Shown: piece after piece, positions 7,984 to 16,868 of the stretch
Layout: each line of letters starts with the position of its first letter
How positions within the stretch are numbered: the first letter of the stretch is position 1
NCBI GenBank assembly: GCA_036382855.1
Contig: DASVPO010000009.1
Coordinates: 226,233-290,232, forward strand
Direction: 5' to 3'
From: DASVTR01 sp036382855
Lineage (GTDB): Bacteria; Acidobacteriota; Blastocatellia; Pyrinomonadales; Pyrinomonadaceae
Length of the DNA stretch: 64,000 bases
The notes under the pieces: generated by a model
Databases searched by the model: none
Told to the model about the DNA's origin: nothing
Seen by the model: only the letters and a program-made list of their open reading frames with translations
Made by a program: the position numbers and the translations under genes

Positions 7984-8739
7984 GATTTCCAATCCGTCGT
8001 AAGCAAATTCAACGCCTGCGGGCAGGCGGTGGCTGTCGCGCGCGTGTTTGACATCGTGTGCGATGTGCGTCAGATAGGCGCGGCGCGGTTTGAGTTCAGA
8101 GATATATTCGAGAGCGCGTTCGAGCCAGAGGTGCGTCGGGTGCTTTGTGAAGCGCAGGCAGTCGAGCACGAGCACGTCTAGGTCGCGCAGGCCGTCGAGC
8201 GTCCGCTGTGGTATTTCGCTCAAGTCCGTCGCGTAGGCGAAATCGTTAAAGCGATAGGCGATGACGGGCAGGCGACCGTGTATGACTTCGAGCGGTGTGA
8301 CCTGCAAATCCCTGCCGATGCAGAAGGGTGCGCCGTTGACGACCGTATGGGGCACAATCTGCGGCAGCCCGCCGCCGACGTAAACCGGCTCGAAGACATA
8401 CTGGAAAATACGCCGCAGGTCTTTCCAGGCGCGCTCGTTGGCGTAGATTCCGAGCGCGCCATGACGGAAGTTGAGCGGGCGAATATCGTCTAGGCCGAAG
8501 ACGTGGTCTGCGTGGCAATGCGTAATCAGCACGGCATCGAGCCACTTGATTTTTTGCCTGAGCGCCTGCTGGCGAAAGTCTGAAGAGGTATCAACGAGAA
8601 CAATCTGCCCGCCGTGCTCAATCAGAATGGAGACGCGCAGGCGCTTATCGCGCGCATCGTCCGACACGCACGTCTCGCACTCGCAGCCGATGGAGGGTAC
8701 GCCCGTCGAAGTGCCTGTGCCGAGGAAAGTCAATTTCAT
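7972..8739 (-). CDS. MBL-fold metal-dependent hydrolase, PhnP-like
   Basis: The 255-residue protein has the metallo-beta-lactamase zinc motif THCHADH (H74, H76, D78, H79) and a Cys cluster GCECETC near residues 18-24, as in PhnP-type phosphodiesterases that hydrolyse cyclic phosphates. Other MBL roles, such as tRNA 3' processing-like or lipoate-associated hydrolases, are possible, and no phosphonate (phn) genes are nearby. The C-terminus ends in Ile-Ser-Asp-Glu, with the last three residues and the stop contributed by a GTGATGA repeat arm. The start codon directly abuts another repeat (CAGTTTT family), so no Shine-Dalgarno is seen. Confidence 0.85.
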   Translation of the reverse strand: MKLTFLGTGTSTGVPSIGCECETCVSDDARDKRLRVSILIEHGGQIVLVDTSSDFRQQALRQKIKWLDAVLITHCHADHVFGLDDIRPLNFRHGALGIYANERAWKDLRRIFQYVFEPVYVGGGLPQIVPHTVVNGAPFCIGRDLQVTPLEVIHGRLPVIAYRFNDFAYATDLSEIPQRTLDGLRDLDVLVLDCLRFTKHPTHLWLERALEYISELKPRRAYLTHIAHDVKHARDSHRLPAGVEFAYDGLEISDE

Positions 8740-8741
8740 GT

Positions 8742-8832
8742 CAGTTTTCAGTTTTCAGTTAACAGCTTTCAGTTAACAGAAGTAAGACGAGGGAGCCTTT
8801 ATCTGAAAACTGAAAGCCGCAAACTGAAAACT
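8742..8832. repeat. Heptamer hairpin, CAGTTTT family
   Basis: The left arm reads CAGTTTT, CAGTTTT, CAGTTAA, CAGCTTT, CAGTTAA. The right arm, read on the minus strand, has AGTTTTC, AGTTTGC, GGCTTTC, AGTTTTC. It runs from two bases after the DUF1844 stop to two bases before the PhnP-like start codon. Confidence 0.8.
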
Positions 8833-8834
8833 AT

Positions 8835-9476
8835 TTACTTTCCTCCGAGAATGTCGCTGCCCGTGAAGACGCCGGGCCGCTTCTGTGTCGAAGCGCGTGT
8901 GAGCGAGACAAATTGCATGCGGAGGTCCGAGAGCAAGCCTGTGAAGATTTGCTGCTCGCGCGTAGAGAGATTGCCGTTCGTCTTTTCCTGCAACATGCCG
9001 AGCACGTCAATCCAGTGTTTGCCGAGCGCAAGGTCAACGCCGCGCTCGCCCGTCACAGGATGCTCCATCATGCCGAGCGCAGCAGCAGCGTTTGAGGCGA
9101 TAGACATCAGGAAGTTGACAAAACTCGCGGGGTCGTTTGCTCCCGGAATGTCGCCCTCATCATATGCTTCGCCGGACAAGTCATCTTCTTCACCGATGAC
9201 AGATGCGCTACTGGTTGAGTCGGCCGTGGCTCTTCTCGCAGCATCGGATGTTGTGGCTTGTTCGGTCGCGGAAGAAGATAATGACGGGGCGGCTGATTCT
9301 GCTGGCGTTGCGGATGAAGCGGCCTCAGTCGTTGTCGTGGTAGCGGCCTCTGCGGTCGCGGAGGCTTGCGGCGCTGGCTTTTCTTCCTGCTGTTGCTGCG
9401 CCACTTCGCGCGGCGTCCCGTCAGGATTAAAAAGGCGACGGTCTGTGACTTTGAAGCCCGATTGTTCTTCGCTCAT
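8835..9476 (-). CDS. DUF1844 domain protein
   Basis: The 213-residue protein has a short N-terminal motif (KVTDRRLFNPDGTPRE), then about 90 residues of Ala, Thr and Glu low-complexity linker. The C-terminal DUF1844 domain follows, with FVNFLMSIASNAAAALG, the HWIDVLGMLQEKTNGNL helix and LLSDLRMQFV. The family is known mainly from Acidobacteriota, Planctomycetes and related phyla, and its role is unknown. It is the first gene of a minus-strand run leading into the PhnP-like gene, ribF and ubiB, and it is divergent from mazG. Confidence 0.85.
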   Translation of the reverse strand: MSEEQSGFKVTDRRLFNPDGTPREVAQQQQEEKPAPQASATAEAATTTTTEAASSATPAESAAPSLSSSATEQATTSDAARRATADSTSSASVIGEEDDLSGEAYDEGDIPGANDPASFVNFLMSIASNAAAALGMMEHPVTGERGVDLALGKHWIDVLGMLQEKTNGNLSTREQQIFTGLLSDLRMQFVSLTRASTQKRPGVFTGSDILGGK

Positions 9477-9616
9477 CGTATTGCTCTACGGGAACGCGGC
9501 CCTGAAAGCACACTCTTCGGTGCGAATGCACGTTCCCTTCTTTCATCTCAAGATTGTGTTGAACGGTTTTTGATGGTAGCACCTCCCTGCGCACCCTCGC
9601 AAGATTAGTCCTAAAA

Positions 9617-9710
9617 GTCTGAAGGCCGGAGCCCGGAGGCTGAAGACACAGTAAGCCCGCTTGGAAGATGCGGCCTGAAGCTTTAGACTTCCGTGCGCTG
9701 GCTTCAGACC
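9617..9710. repeat. Degenerate heptamer element, GTCTGAA-like
   Basis: The left half reads GTCTGAA, GGCCGGA, GCCCGGA, GGCTGAA. The right half, on the minus strand, has GTCTGAA, GCCAGCG, CACGGAA, GTCTAAA. The arms are only partly complementary. It lies in the divergent gap between DUF1844 and mazG, where promoters for both should be. Confidence 0.5.
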
Positions 9711-9738
9711 ACAAACTTTGAACATTGGACGATAAATC

Positions 9739-10566
9739 ATGCCCGCTACATTTTCCGACCTCGTTGCGCTAATGGCGCGCCTGCGTTCGCCTGACGGTTG
9801 CCCCTGGGATCGCGAACAAAATTACGAGACGCTTGCGCCGATGCTGCTTGAAGAAGCTTACGAGGCTTTCGAGGCAGTCGAAGCGGCGCGCGAAGGGCGG
9901 CCACTGGAGTTGCGCGACGAACTTGGCGACCTGCTTTTTCAAATCGTCTTCTACGCGCAGGTCGCCAGCGAGCGCGCGGAGTTTACGATTGACGACGTGA
10001 CCGAAGCGATTCATGCCAAGATGGTGCGGCGTCATCCACACGTCTTCGCGAGCGCGCAGGCGGAAGACACGGCCGCCGTGCTGCGCAACTGGGAAGCCAT
10101 CAAGGCAGAGGAAAAACGGCTCGCCGGAAACGAGACCGAAGAAAAGGACGAATCGTTGCTTGACGGCGTTTCAACGAGAGCGCCCGCGCTGATGGAAGCT
10201 CATCAATTGAGCACGAAGGCTGCGCGCGTCGGCTTCGACTGGCAGCACATAGACGACATCTTCGCCAAGCTACAGGAGGAGGTTGGCGAACTGCGCGCAG
10301 CCATCAGCCAGCAGTCCGCGACGAATGAAGCCGAAAAGACGTCGCAGGTGCGCGGAGAGTTGGGCGACCTGCTGTTTGCCGTCACCAATATCGCGCGTCA
10401 CCTGAAAATCGAACCCGAAACGGCGCTTAAAGCCACCAACCGCAAATTCCGTCGCCGCTTCCGTTTCATCGAAAGCAGCCTGAAGGCGCGCGGGCGCTCG
10501 ATGGAAGCCGCGACGCTCGATGAAATGGAAGCGCTCTGGCAGGAAGCTAAAGGAAGTGATGAGTGA
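9739..10566 (+). CDS. mazG: Nucleoside triphosphate pyrophosphohydrolase MazG
   Basis: The 275-residue protein has two tandem MazG domains. The first has CPWDREQNYETL, LLEEAYEAFEAVE and ELGDLLFQIVFYAQ; the second has KLQEEVGELRAAI and ELGDLLFAVTNIARHL. The acidic ExxE and ExxD residues bind magnesium. The enzyme removes pyrophosphate from (d)NTPs, including non-canonical ones, in the cytoplasm. The last residues Gly-Ser-Asp-Glu and the TGA are partly supplied by a GTGATGA repeat arm, so the natural C-terminus probably ended slightly differently. Confidence 0.94.
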   Translation: MPATFSDLVALMARLRSPDGCPWDREQNYETLAPMLLEEAYEAFEAVEAAREGRPLELRDELGDLLFQIVFYAQVASERAEFTIDDVTEAIHAKMVRRHPHVFASAQAEDTAAVLRNWEAIKAEEKRLAGNETEEKDESLLDGVSTRAPALMEAHQLSTKAARVGFDWQHIDDIFAKLQEEVGELRAAISQQSATNEAEKTSQVRGELGDLLFAVTNIARHLKIEPETALKATNRKFRRRFRFIESSLKARGRSMEAATLDEMEALWQEAKGSDE

Positions 10567-10726
10567 TGAGTAATGAGTGATGAGTGAGAGAAAAAAAATG
10601 ATAAGTAAGTAGAGATGGACGGCAGTTGAAAAGTATCGGATGACAAGCGGAAACCTGTAGTGCTATCTTTTTCAATGTCGGAAGTGAGGGGTTTTACTCA
10701 TCACTCATTACTCATCACTCATCACT
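10555..10726. repeat. Heptamer inverted repeat, GTGATGA family, copy 2 (long spacer)
   Basis: The left arm (10555-10588) starts inside the mazG 3' end and the right arm (10696-10726) is its complement. Unlike other copies, the arms are about 105 bases apart. It ends 20 bases before the next gene start. Confidence 0.85.
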
Positions 10727-10746
10727 GTTTTTTTTGGGAGGATGCA

Positions 10747-11445
10747 ATGATTCAGTTCGTTAATAATTATGAAGACCTTTCAACGGACAGGGGCTACCAG
10801 TTTAAGTTCCACTGCGACAAATGCGGCAACGGCTACATGTCGCGCTTTCAGGCTTCGACCATCGGGACGGCCGGTTCGCTGCTGCGCGCGGCCGGAAGCT
10901 TGTTCGGCGGCTGGGCCGGTTCGGCAGGTGATTCCGCTTACGAAGTGCAGCGAGCCGTCGGCGGCAAGGCCCACGACAGCGCACTCGAAAAGGCCGTGCA
11001 AGAAGGCAAGGAACATTTTCATCAATGCTCGCGCTGCGGGCGCTGGGTCTGCCCCGAAGTCTGCTGGAACGCGCAGGCAGGGCAATGCGAAGAATGTGCG
11101 CCCGACTTTCAGGAAGAACTAGCATCCTCGCACGCGCAGGCCAAAGCCGCAGCCGCCAACGAACAACTCCGCGAGAAAGCTCGACAAACAGATTACGTCT
11201 CGAAGATTGACATGAGCGCCGACGCTCAAGTGAGAGCGCCGCAGACGCAAGCGCCGCAGGCAGCGGCGGCAGCAGCGGCCGACTGTTCCTCGTGCGGCGC
11301 ACAGGTGGGCAAAGCCAAGTTCTGTCCCGAATGTGGAACGCCGACGAAGCCGCCGCGCGTGGCCTGCCGTGGCTGCGGCCATGAGCCTGAGAATTCGACC
11401 AAGTTCTGTCCAGAATGTGGCGCGAAGATGCCGCTCATCGGTTAA
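10747..11445 (+). CDS. Protein with several zinc ribbons
   Basis: The product is 232 residues from the ATG at 10747, which has GGGAGG just upstream. It contains an N-terminal CDKCG knuckle, a glycine/alanine-rich stretch, and a central CSRCGRWVCPEVCW...CEEC cluster. After a Gln/Ala linker come two C-terminal zinc ribbons, each ending in CPECG. No enzymatic domain is seen. Multi-ribbon proteins often bind nucleic acid or protein partners, so the role here is open. A longer in-frame start at 10660 would read through the repeat arm and is rejected. Confidence 0.75.
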   Translation: MIQFVNNYEDLSTDRGYQFKFHCDKCGNGYMSRFQASTIGTAGSLLRAAGSLFGGWAGSAGDSAYEVQRAVGGKAHDSALEKAVQEGKEHFHQCSRCGRWVCPEVCWNAQAGQCEECAPDFQEELASSHAQAKAAAANEQLREKARQTDYVSKIDMSADAQVRAPQTQAPQAAAAAAADCSSCGAQVGKAKFCPECGTPTKPPRVACRGCGHEPENSTKFCPECGAKMPLIG

Positions 11446-11472
11446 GAATTTACGGCGCGAGATGTAAGAAAG

Positions 11473-11508
11473 ATGAAAGGCACGCTCTTGATTGAGCGTG
11501 CCTTTCAT
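11473..11508. terminator. Bidirectional terminator hairpin
   Basis: A perfect 15-bp stem (11473-11487 with 11494-11508, core AAAGGCACGCTC) with a six-base loop lies between the convergent zinc-ribbon and M48 genes. Confidence 0.7.
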
Positions 11509-11531
11509 GTTGGTAGAAGCTGCGCGCGTTG

Positions 11532-12950
11532 CTAGTCGTTGAGCCGGATCGAGCGCAGGACGGAGTTGAAGACTCCCTGATAGTTATTAAACTCGTTCTG
11601 CGGAGCGACGGCAATCATGTGAAACAGTTCGCCGTTGCGCAACAGCACGGTGTAGACCGTGACGATTTCCGATTGCCCGGTCGCCTCGTTGACGTTTGAG
11701 AGCGTCATCGCCAGCGCTCTGCGCCCCGAAATGTTGCCGCTCTGGTAACGCGTCTGCTGGCGCAGGCTGGTGTTGCCCTGCATCAGGTCGTTGATGAAGG
11801 CATCGGACGCCTGTTGCAGGTTGTTGCCGTAGGCGCGAGAGACGCCGATTTCCACGCCGTGCGTGAAGACGTTCTGCCCTTGCACCTGCCCGAAAGCGCC
11901 GTTCGGCGCAAACCAGACGGAGTTGTTATCGCCCAGCCGTCGCCAGTTGTCCGGCACGCTGATGCTCAGGAAGTTGCCTTCGTTGTAGCTGCGATAGCGG
12001 CCCGAAGGATACTCGACGCGGTTTGAGACCGTGCCGCCTTCCGGGTAGCTTGTGCCGCCGCCGTGCGGATAGCGCTGGCCGCTGCGCGCAATCTCTTCCA
12101 TCGAACGCGCACGCGGTTGGCCGTTCAAGCGAGCCTGTACGCGCTGAAACTCGCGCGTGTCCTCAATCGGATTCGTCACACGCAGCATCGCCGCTTCCTG
12201 ATTGATGCGCTGATAACGATTAGCCGGGTTCGGGTGGCTGCTCAAAAACTCCGGGCCACCGCCGCCGCCCTGCGACTGAATCGTCCTGAACATGTTCGCA
12301 AGGTCACGCGGGTCGTAGCCTGCACGCGCCATAATCTGCGCGCCGAGCACGTCCGCTTCCGTCTCATACTCGCGGCTGAATTTCAGGAAGTAAGTTCCGA
12401 CCGCTGCCTGTCCGACCTGACCGAGAGCCGGGCCGCCGATAATCGAACCGGCAATGCCCGCCACACCCGCCAGAATGGAATACTTCTGCGCTTTGGTGGC
12501 CTGCGCTGTGCCGTGTCGAAGCGCGACGTGGCTCAGTTCGTGGGCCATCACGCCCGCCATCTCGCCTTCGCTGCGTGCCGCCTGAATCATGCCGCGATTG
12601 ATGTACATGGGCCCACCCGGCAACGCGAAAGCGTTGATGTCGCGCGCGTCAACGACCCTGAAGTAGTAACGGAACTCAGGATGCTGAAACTCAGACGGAA
12701 TCGCTGACACGAGTCGCTGCCCGACGCGGTTCACGTAATCTGTCACTTCCTCATCACGCATGACAGGCATCTGCCGCTCGACCTCGGCTGCTGCCTGCTG
12801 CCCCGCACGCACATCGTCTGTTACTTTATACTTGTTGCTGTGATAACTAATACGTGTCTGCGCCAGCGCGGCCAGAGGCATCGCCAGCATCGCCAGCACC
12901 ATCAACCAAGCCGTTAGCACATGTGCCCGGCGATTATTATTAACTCTCAT
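11532..12950 (-). CDS. Secreted M48-family metalloprotease (BepA/YfgC-like)
   Basis: The 472-residue protein has a cleavable signal peptide ending near ALAQ. An M48 domain follows with the zinc motif HELSH (in AHELSHVALRH), a third ligand region EYETEADVLG, and FLSSHPNPANRYQRI. About 200 residues after the catalytic domain have no recognised family; they contain the stretch LSISVPDNWRR and may bind substrate or partners. Related periplasmic proteases degrade or assist misfolded outer-membrane proteins. The gene is alone between terminators, about 290 bases downstream of the DUF885 gene. Confidence 0.88.
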   Translation of the reverse strand: MRVNNNRRAHVLTAWLMVLAMLAMPLAALAQTRISYHSNKYKVTDDVRAGQQAAAEVERQMPVMRDEEVTDYVNRVGQRLVSAIPSEFQHPEFRYYFRVVDARDINAFALPGGPMYINRGMIQAARSEGEMAGVMAHELSHVALRHGTAQATKAQKYSILAGVAGIAGSIIGGPALGQVGQAAVGTYFLKFSREYETEADVLGAQIMARAGYDPRDLANMFRTIQSQGGGGGPEFLSSHPNPANRYQRINQEAAMLRVTNPIEDTREFQRVQARLNGQPRARSMEEIARSGQRYPHGGGTSYPEGGTVSNRVEYPSGRYRSYNEGNFLSISVPDNWRRLGDNNSVWFAPNGAFGQVQGQNVFTHGVEIGVSRAYGNNLQQASDAFINDLMQGNTSLRQQTRYQSGNISGRRALAMTLSNVNEATGQSEIVTVYTVLLRNGELFHMIAVAPQNEFNNYQGVFNSVLRSIRLND

Positions 12951-13010
12951 TTTCTCCCTCCTCCGACAAAGCGCGCCGAGGAATCTCTAACGCGCCTCGC
13001 GTTCCCAAAC

Positions 13011-13062
13011 AAAAAGAGCGGCGACCCTCAACATGATGTCTCGGAGGACTCGCCGCTCTTTA
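13011..13062 (-). terminator. Terminator of the DUF885 gene
   Basis: On the minus strand AAAGAGCGGCGA pairs with TCGCCGCTCTT around a 26-base loop and ends in a T-run. It lies between the DUF885 gene and the M48 gene, both on the minus strand, so the M48 gene needs its own promoter. Confidence 0.75.
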
Positions 13063-13244
13063 GTCTGGCTACGATAATCTCCCCCGACACTTCGAAAAAC
13101 TGCCTGCTCAAACGCGCAGGGGGAGAGAGCGCGTAAATCTCTTGCCACGTCAGCCGTGAAAAATAACGTTCGGCTTTATCCGGGCGCTATTTTGATGAAT
13201 CATAGCACAGGCAGGTTGGCCTCGAACAGCATGTGTGTTAAACG

Positions 13245-15506
13245 TCAACGCCGCCTGTAACGCCTACGTGGTCTTAAGCTTCGCCTTCTTTCGTAACGAT
13301 TCTGTTCCGCTTTTATAACGTCTTCATCATTATTAAACCGCACGGAAGAGCCTTCGGGCGGACGCGCGAATGAGACCGCAACATAGGCCGACGGAAGTTC
13401 CGCCGGTCTTGCAGCGCCGCCCGCGTTCTGTTCTTTAGTTTTAACAGTAATGAGTTGGCCCTCGCGGCTGATCGTCTCAATCGAGATGCCTGCGCCCGTG
13501 GCCGACTGTCCTTGATAAGCGATGATGACAGCCTGCGTGTTGAAGTTTACATCCGGCGGAGGATAACGCGCATCGCCTATCAAGCGCCAAGCCGTTTGCC
13601 ACTGTCCCTGATTCATAATCAACTCAAGCGTGCGTGGGCCTGTGTGACGACTGCGACTGCCCGTAGCGACAACAGAGAAGGGTTCAAACCTGACGGGAGC
13701 AAGCGTCTCTGTCGTCGTTAAGGCAGCAGGTTTTGCGTCGCCGAGCATCGCGAGACGGATGATTTTGATGGGCGGCATGCCGTAGCTCAGCAAGCGGTCG
13801 TGAAACTCACCGAGGCGGAACGATTGGCCCATGCGCTCTCTCCATTCGTCGCGCAACCTGATAATCTCCATCTTGCCGAGCGTGTAGACCAGGTAGGTCG
13901 GATCAATCGTGCCGCGACGCGCTTCGCGTTCGGCGTTAACGCGTTCCTGATAACCTTCACGCACGAAAAAATTGACGGCCTCTTCGTAAGTCATGCCCTG
14001 CGTGTGCAGGCGCAGGCCCACTACGTAGCGGCACAGGCGCAGCAGCGCAAGGTTCAACTGCGCGAGCCTGAGCTTGGGGTTATTGCCGCCAAAGCCTTCG
14101 TCCAGCATCATCTGCTCGCAGTAGTGGGCCCAACCCTCTACGAAGCTGGCGGAAGCCAGAGCGGTGCGAACGCGCGAAGGCTGGCTCTTCAATGCAAGGC
14201 CCTGATAATAATGGCCCGGATAGACTTCGTGTATGGAGATGACGGGCAGCGCGTAGCGATTATAGAAACTGAGATGTTCTTCGAGGCGGCGCGCGTCGAG
14301 TTGCGGGTCCGGCGGAGTGATGTAGTAGTAAGCTTCCGTTGCGACGCGCTCGAAGGGGCCGGGCGTATCCATCGAGGCGAAGCTGGTCGAGCGCGCGTAT
14401 TCCGGCGTTTCGGCTACGGTCAGATTCTCGCGCGCTGGCGGCGTCAGAATATTTTGCGTGCGAACGAAGGAACGAATGCGGTCAAGCTCTGCGCGCGTCT
14501 CACCGACGAGGCCGTCGGCAGAAGGATGCTCACGCCCGAGCAGGCTGAGAGCGAAGCCGATGCCTTTGCCCGGCGCTATCTCTTCGGCAAGAGCGCGCAT
14601 TGAATCCTGCGTGCGGCGCAACTCGCTTTCGCCGTCGCGCAGCAATTGCTGAAGAGGGGTTTCGACCATCTCCTCGTAAAGCAGCTTGCGACGATAATTT
14701 TCAGGGCCGATGCTGAAGCTGCCCGTCGAGCGCGGGAGCAGTTCGCGTTCCAGCCAGTCGAGGAAGGAACGCAGTTCGGAGATAACGTTCTGATTGGTCG
14801 TTTCAAACTGCGCACGCCGTTCGGCGTTTAAGCGAACACCGCCGGCGCGCTCAATCATCTGCGGAACGACGCGCGAGAAATAATCGAGGCTGCCTCGCAC
14901 CTGGCCCAGAGCTATCTCCGTGTAGATGCGCGGAGGCTGCTGTAGATTAAGGCGCGCTTCGCGCAGCAGTCGTGGAATCTCGCGCTCGCGCCTGAGCACG
15001 GATTCGAGGCGCTGTTCGATGGGCGCATAGTTTCGCTTGAGGATGTTGTCAATGCTGGCGGAGAGCAGGCGATTATAGAGGTTCGGGTCGCGCTGCCACA
15101 TGCGTATCTCTTCGAGTTCGAGAAGCTGCGCGCGTGCGTGTGAGACGAGCACAAGGTAATCGTAGCGAGCCTCAAGCGAGAGCACAGCGGGGTTGATGCG
15201 CAGCAACTCACCCAGCGCCGAGCGCAGTCGTCTTATCTCGCGTGCGATTGTTTCGGGCGAACGCGATTCAAGCTCCACGTCGTATTCATGCAGCCCAAGC
15301 ACGGTCGCTTCCGACGGGTTAAACGCGTAATAGCCGCGAAGGTACGCATCTGCAATCTGGTTGAAACGCGCTGTGACGTAAACGCTGCCGGAAGGACGCG
15401 GCACAACGCGGCGAGCACGCGCCTGCGCCGCGACTTCACGAGGCAGCGCAAGCGCCGAGAGCCAGCACGCAAGCACACACAGCAGAACGATTAGTTTCCT
15501 CTTCAT
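13245..15506 (-). CDS. Secreted DUF885 (putative metallopeptidase) protein with PrcB-like C-terminal domain
   Basis: The product is 753 residues from the ATG at 15506, which opens a clear signal peptide (MKRKLIVLLCVLACW); a longer frame from 15581 hides that signal. Residues to about 590 form a DUF885 domain with the motif HEVYPGH and, further on, SFVEGWAHYCEQMM, an HExxxGH plus downstream Glu layout typical of zinc peptidases. After a break, the last 130 residues resemble a PrcB_C domain (GQWQTAWRLIG...PPPDVNFNTQAVIIAYQG), which normally stabilises a protease complex. The fusion suggests an exported peptidase with its own partner domain. The C-terminus is Arg-rich. Confidence 0.82.
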   Translation of the reverse strand: MKRKLIVLLCVLACWLSALALPREVAAQARARRVVPRPSGSVYVTARFNQIADAYLRGYYAFNPSEATVLGLHEYDVELESRSPETIAREIRRLRSALGELLRINPAVLSLEARYDYLVLVSHARAQLLELEEIRMWQRDPNLYNRLLSASIDNILKRNYAPIEQRLESVLRREREIPRLLREARLNLQQPPRIYTEIALGQVRGSLDYFSRVVPQMIERAGGVRLNAERRAQFETTNQNVISELRSFLDWLERELLPRSTGSFSIGPENYRRKLLYEEMVETPLQQLLRDGESELRRTQDSMRALAEEIAPGKGIGFALSLLGREHPSADGLVGETRAELDRIRSFVRTQNILTPPARENLTVAETPEYARSTSFASMDTPGPFERVATEAYYYITPPDPQLDARRLEEHLSFYNRYALPVISIHEVYPGHYYQGLALKSQPSRVRTALASASFVEGWAHYCEQMMLDEGFGGNNPKLRLAQLNLALLRLCRYVVGLRLHTQGMTYEEAVNFFVREGYQERVNAEREARRGTIDPTYLVYTLGKMEIIRLRDEWRERMGQSFRLGEFHDRLLSYGMPPIKIIRLAMLGDAKPAALTTTETLAPVRFEPFSVVATGSRSRHTGPRTLELIMNQGQWQTAWRLIGDARYPPPDVNFNTQAVIIAYQGQSATGAGISIETISREGQLITVKTKEQNAGGAARPAELPSAYVAVSFARPPEGSSVRFNNDEDVIKAEQNRYERRRSLRPRRRYRRR

Positions 15507-15739
15507 CAAAGCGGCAGCCTGTTTTCCGAGAATGATAGAGCAGCGCTCAACCGTTGGAAGACGGTCAAGAGAGCTTAACATAAAAGCGAGGGCGTGAGTG
15601 GGAAGAGACGCGAAGCGGAAAGAGACTTTGCAAATCTGGGGCGAGCGTTTGGCTGCGAGCTATGCATGACTGTCCGCGCTGAGGTAGCGCGACACGGCGC
15701 GCTGACGGAGCGCAGGCGAGCGGCTTTCTAAAAGTTTCT

Positions 15740-16375
15740 CTACTTCGTGCGCGGCTCGATTGTTCCGTTGAGCCATTTTGTCGGCTCGTCGAGCGGCGCG
15801 ATGTGGTGCGGTTCGCCCTTCCAGACGCGAATGATGGAGATGGCGAAGAAGATGATGGAGGCGAGTGTGAAGAATGTTCGGCCGATGTTGCTTCCTGTAA
15901 AGCCGCCGATGATGCTGAGGACGGTCTGCACGGCGATGACGAAGAGATGCATCGCTAAGCCCTGCGCGGCATGAAAGCGGACGCGCGTTTCCTTGCGCGG
16001 CACGAGGAACAACTCGGCGACCGCAAACACCGCGCCGATGTAGTAAGGAATATAAGGAACTATCAACGCGACGTTTTCGGGAACGTTGATGCCGGGAATG
16101 TTGCGTGAGGTCGGCTGCCCTGTTGTGACGGGCGGCGGTCCGGCCTGCTGCACCTGCGGAGGCGCGGCCGGTGGCGGAACGAAAACCGAAGGATAGGATG
16201 AAGGGAGCGGATTATCGTAGCGGCGCGTCGGCGCTTCTGCGGCGTCGCCCGCGAGCGGCTGTTGTTCTTCGGTCGGGCGCGGAGCGTGGCTGCGCGTCGC
16301 GCCCCACATATCGTCTGTGTGTTTGGCGTAATCCGGGTCGAGCGGATTAGTATCGTACTTGCTCTTCTTTTCCAT
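15740..16375 (-). CDS. DUF4870-like small membrane protein
   Basis: The product is 211 residues from the ATG at 16375. The first 100 residues are Pro/Gln-rich and disordered. The rest has about three hydrophobic segments (ALIVPYIPYYIGAVFAVAE, LAMHLFVIAVQTVLSIIGG, FTLASIIFFAISIIRVWKG) with the VRFHAAQGLA motif typical of DUF4870 proteins. The function of this family is unknown. It follows the JAMM gene by 49 bases on the same strand and may be co-transcribed. Confidence 0.75.
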   Translation of the reverse strand: MEKKSKYDTNPLDPDYAKHTDDMWGATRSHAPRPTEEQQPLAGDAAEAPTRRYDNPLPSSYPSVFVPPPAAPPQVQQAGPPPVTTGQPTSRNIPGINVPENVALIVPYIPYYIGAVFAVAELFLVPRKETRVRFHAAQGLAMHLFVIAVQTVLSIIGGFTGSNIGRTFFTLASIIFFAISIIRVWKGEPHHIAPLDEPTKWLNGTIEPRTK

Positions 16376-16424
16376 CACACATACTCTTACGAACACTCAG
16401 CCGCTTCAGTTCGTCTCTTGCTCT

Positions 16425-16847
16425 TTAGTCAAGCACATGAAATTCGACTTGTTCCCAGCGGCCAGCGCTTTTGCTGATGCGGAAGGCACGAAGCACGGCC
16501 TCCGCGCCCGACAGCCCGATAATAAAATAGATGGCCGAAGGATAATAAGCCAGCCGCACGTCCGTCACGGAAGGCACAGGCTCGCTCGTGCGCGGATGCG
16601 AATGGTAGATCCCCAGAAGCTGCTCGCCGCGCTCGCGCATGCTCTTCTGCGCGGCAAACAGATCAACTGCTGCCGCCTCATATGAAACGGTCGGGTCGGC
16701 GGCGATATTACGCAGACGATAGATAGAACTCGCCCGTCCGTCGCCTGAACCGCCCATCCAGCCGCAACACTCCGCCGGGCTTGTCTCATGCGCGTGTGCC
16801 GTCATCTCTTCAACGTGTGCGCGTAGCAGCGTAATCATTCCCGGCAT
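16425..16847 (-). CDS. JAMM/MPN+ metallo-isopeptidase-like protein
   Basis: The 140-residue single-domain protein has the complete JAMM zinc site: catalytic Glu26 (in SPAECCGW), H82-S-H84-P, then S93 and D96 with the correct HxHx(7)Sx(2)D-like spacing. Bacterial relatives cut C-terminal extensions from ubiquitin-like sulfur carrier proteins (Mec+/CysO type) or act on small-molecule conjugates. No sulfur carrier, cysM or moaD is next to it, so the substrate is open. An alternative ATG three codons in (16838) is possible. It sits between two membrane-protein genes on the same strand. Confidence 0.85.
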   Translation of the reverse strand: MPGMITLLRAHVEEMTAHAHETSPAECCGWMGGSGDGRASSIYRLRNIAADPTVSYEAAAVDLFAAQKSMRERGEQLLGIYHSHPRTSEPVPSVTDVRLAYYPSAIYFIIGLSGAEAVLRAFRISKSAGRWEQVEFHVLD

Positions 16848-16868
16848 CAGCAGACAGAAGCTTGATAA

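Noticed and set aside
10660..10746. Longer start for the zinc-ribbon protein
   Set aside because: The extension translates the GTGATGA right arm, and the ATG at 10747 has a strong GGGAGG.
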